Assembly: GCA_022827685.1 (NCBI GenBank)
Contig: JAJEIH010000139.1
Span: 1 to 57,148 of the forward strand
Origin: Alphaproteobacteria bacterium
GTDB taxonomy: Bacteria; Pseudomonadota; Alphaproteobacteria; Bin95
Direction: 5' to 3'
DNA length: 57,148 bases
Under the pieces are notes generated by a model. It saw only the letters and a program-made list of their open reading frames with translations, had not been told where the DNA came from and ran no database searches. A program made the translations under genes and the position numbers. Within the stretch, counting starts at the first letter, position 1. Each line of letters opens with the position of its first letter. Positions 56,077 through 57,148 of this stretch are shown here, in pieces.

Positions 56077-56877
56077 TCAGCCGATGCGGGCGGTCATGCC
56101 GCCATCGACCGGCAGGTTGACGCCGGTGATGAACCGGGCCTCGTCCGAGGCGAGGAACAGGGCGGCATGGGCCGTGTCCCAGCCCGTCCCCATCTTCCGG
56201 TTCAGCGGGATCTGGGCGTCGCGGGACGCGCGGACCTCTTCGGCGGAGACGCCGCTCCTGCGGACGCGGTAGCCGATGGAGATCGGCGTGTCCATCAGGC
56301 CCGGCATGATGACATTGCAGCGGATGCCATAGTCCCAATTGGTGCTGGCGAGCATGTGGCAGAAGGCGTTCATGCCGGCCTTCGACGCCTTGTAGATCAC
56401 GCGGTCGGCCGCGCAGACGGCAATGATCGAGGAGACCGCGACAATCGCGCCGGACCGCTGCTCGCGCATGATCGGCACCACCAGCCGGGAGGTGCGGTAG
56501 AGGCCCTTCAGGTTGACGTCCATCACCCGGTCCCAGACCTCTTCCGGCAGCGTCATCGGGTCGTTGTCGAGCCCGTCTCCGGTGATGCCGACATTGTAGT
56601 GCAGTATGTCGATGCGCCCGTGGCGGTCGGTGCAGGCCTTGACGAACGCGGCGCAGTCCCCGTTGTCGGTCACGTCGCCCCTGACGGCCGCGCAGTCGCC
56701 GCCCTCGGCGCGGATCATGGCCGCGGTCTCCTCGGCCGAGGCGAGATTGCTGTCCACCGCCACCACCTTCGCGCCCTCGCGCGCGAACAGGACCGCCGCC
56801 GCGCGGCCGTTGCCGACCGTGTCGCCCTCCTGCTGCCCGGCGCCGACCACCAGCGCCACCTTGTCCTTCAGCCTCAT
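56077..56877 (-). CDS. SDR family NAD(P)-dependent oxidoreductase
   Basis: 266 aa Rossmann-fold short-chain dehydrogenase. The nucleotide site is an extended variant, VVGAGQQEGDTVGNGRAA near residue 10, as in a subgroup with an inserted loop. Asp in VAVDSNLAS suggests NAD preference, LHYNVGIT replaces the usual NNAG, and the catalytic residues are Ser in VAVSSIIAV, Tyr and Lys in YKASK. It ends with VNLPVDGGMTARIG. ATG 56877 (MRLKDKVALVVG) is chosen over the earlier ATG 56991, whose extra 38 residues are not family-like. First gene of the operon with the hydantoinase 19 bp downstream. Confidence 0.9.
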   Translation of the reverse strand: MRLKDKVALVVGAGQQEGDTVGNGRAAAVLFAREGAKVVAVDSNLASAEETAAMIRAEGGDCAAVRGDVTDNGDCAAFVKACTDRHGRIDILHYNVGITGDGLDNDPMTLPEEVWDRVMDVNLKGLYRTSRLVVPIMREQRSGAIVAVSSIIAVCAADRVIYKASKAGMNAFCHMLASTNWDYGIRCNVIMPGLMDTPISIGYRVRRSGVSAEEVRASRDAQIPLNRKMGTGWDTAHAALFLASDEARFITGVNLPVDGGMTARIG

Positions 56878-57033
56878 CGCCCTCGCCCGCCGACCGCTAC
56901 CGGATACCGCTTCCATCTTGCCCCCGCCGCCGGCCGTCCTCAACCGCAACCCGAATCCCTGCTCCCGCGTTTCCTGTTCCAGCATATTCATGAAAAAAAT
57001 CTAATGTAATTGCTTTTTGTTCGTGCTTTGGGC

Positions 57034-57060
57034 TTGACATCTGGCGGATTGTGCTATGAT
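57034..57060 (+). promoter_or_regulatory. Promoter for a gene beyond the right edge
   Basis: TTGACA (57034-57039) and TATGAT (57055-57060), both near consensus, but with a 15-bp spacer, shorter than ideal. Downstream are a small hairpin (GCGGC 57074-57078 with GCCGC 57086-57090) and a T6 tract at 57123-57128, so the leader may be structured. The region from 56992 to 57060 is AT-rich. Confidence 0.5.
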
Positions 57061-57148
57061 GGTCCCCAGGGAAGCGGCATCCGGAGCCGCGTCCCGGGCG
57101 TTGCGCGGCCGGGCGGCGCCACTTTTTTGAAAACCCGTGAGAAGCCGA

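Overview
The window is GC-rich (about two-thirds G+C by eye), uses ATG, GTG and TTG starts, packs its genes with many 4-bp ATGA/GTGA overlaps, and carries a typical alphaproteobacterial tRNA-Phe and a long two-domain GlnE. The gene content (LLM flavin oxidoreductases, PhyH dioxygenases, Dpp-type ABC importers, hydantoinase, HigBA) fits a free-living or host-associated alphaproteobacterium, perhaps Rhodospirillales-like. The lineage is inference; there is no rRNA marker here.

Layout. 0-5.4 kb: an LLM oxidoreductase convergent with an acyl-CoA ligase, tRNA-Phe with its promoter, an ABM monooxygenase and a molybdopterin oxidoreductase. 5.4-6.2 kb: the only long non-coding stretch, with a ~30-bp direct repeat and an AT-rich promoter island. 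6.2-8.6 kb: a tandem pair of FMN alpha-hydroxyacid dehydrogenases. 8.6-14.6 kb: a 203-bp MITE-like element, then a minus-strand cluster (two PhyH dioxygenases, an LLM monooxygenase, an acyl-CoA dehydrogenase broken by an in-frame TGA, a cupin, an AlkD-like glycosylase). 14.7-18.1 kb: a DUF4242 protein, an orphan HigA with a decayed higB, an F420-type oxidoreductase and a DHA2 exporter. 18.1-23.1 kb: a plus-strand operon (lactonase-like MBL enzyme, acyl-CoA synthetase, MFS carrier, SnoaL-like protein, enol-lactonase-like hydrolase) that looks like an uptake and activation module for a lactone or organic acid. 23.1-23.7 kb: an intact HigBA. 23.8-27.6 kb: a MetY-like enzyme, a decarboxylating dehydrogenase and a racemase pair in which one partner lacks both catalytic cysteines. 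27.7-34.8 kb: YjgN/DUF898, M48 protease, carboxylate-amine ligase, GlnE and a STAS protein.

35.0-46.7 kb holds two complete five-component peptide/nickel-type ABC importers. The first is a simple operon. In the second the permeases (+), ATPases (-) and binding protein (+) are split by strand; the two binding proteins use different export routes (Sec and Tat), and a 26/27-bp tandem repeat lies between the second ATPase and binding-protein genes. 46.7-48.2 kb has a 22-codon hydrophobic micro-ORF, a lipoprotein and a conserved protein of unknown function. 48.3-56.9 kb is a catabolic cluster: GMC oxidoreductase plus amidohydrolase, facing an SDR, fused HyuA-HyuB hydantoinase and NtaA-type monooxygenase operon. 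The right edge carries a promoter for a gene outside the window.

I see no rRNA, CRISPR array, integrase or complete insertion sequence. No single stretch is convincingly a new system. The best leads are the Cys-less racemase partner, the pseudogene/TGA case, the decayed toxin beside an intact paralogous module, and three small repeat structures in intergenic DNA.
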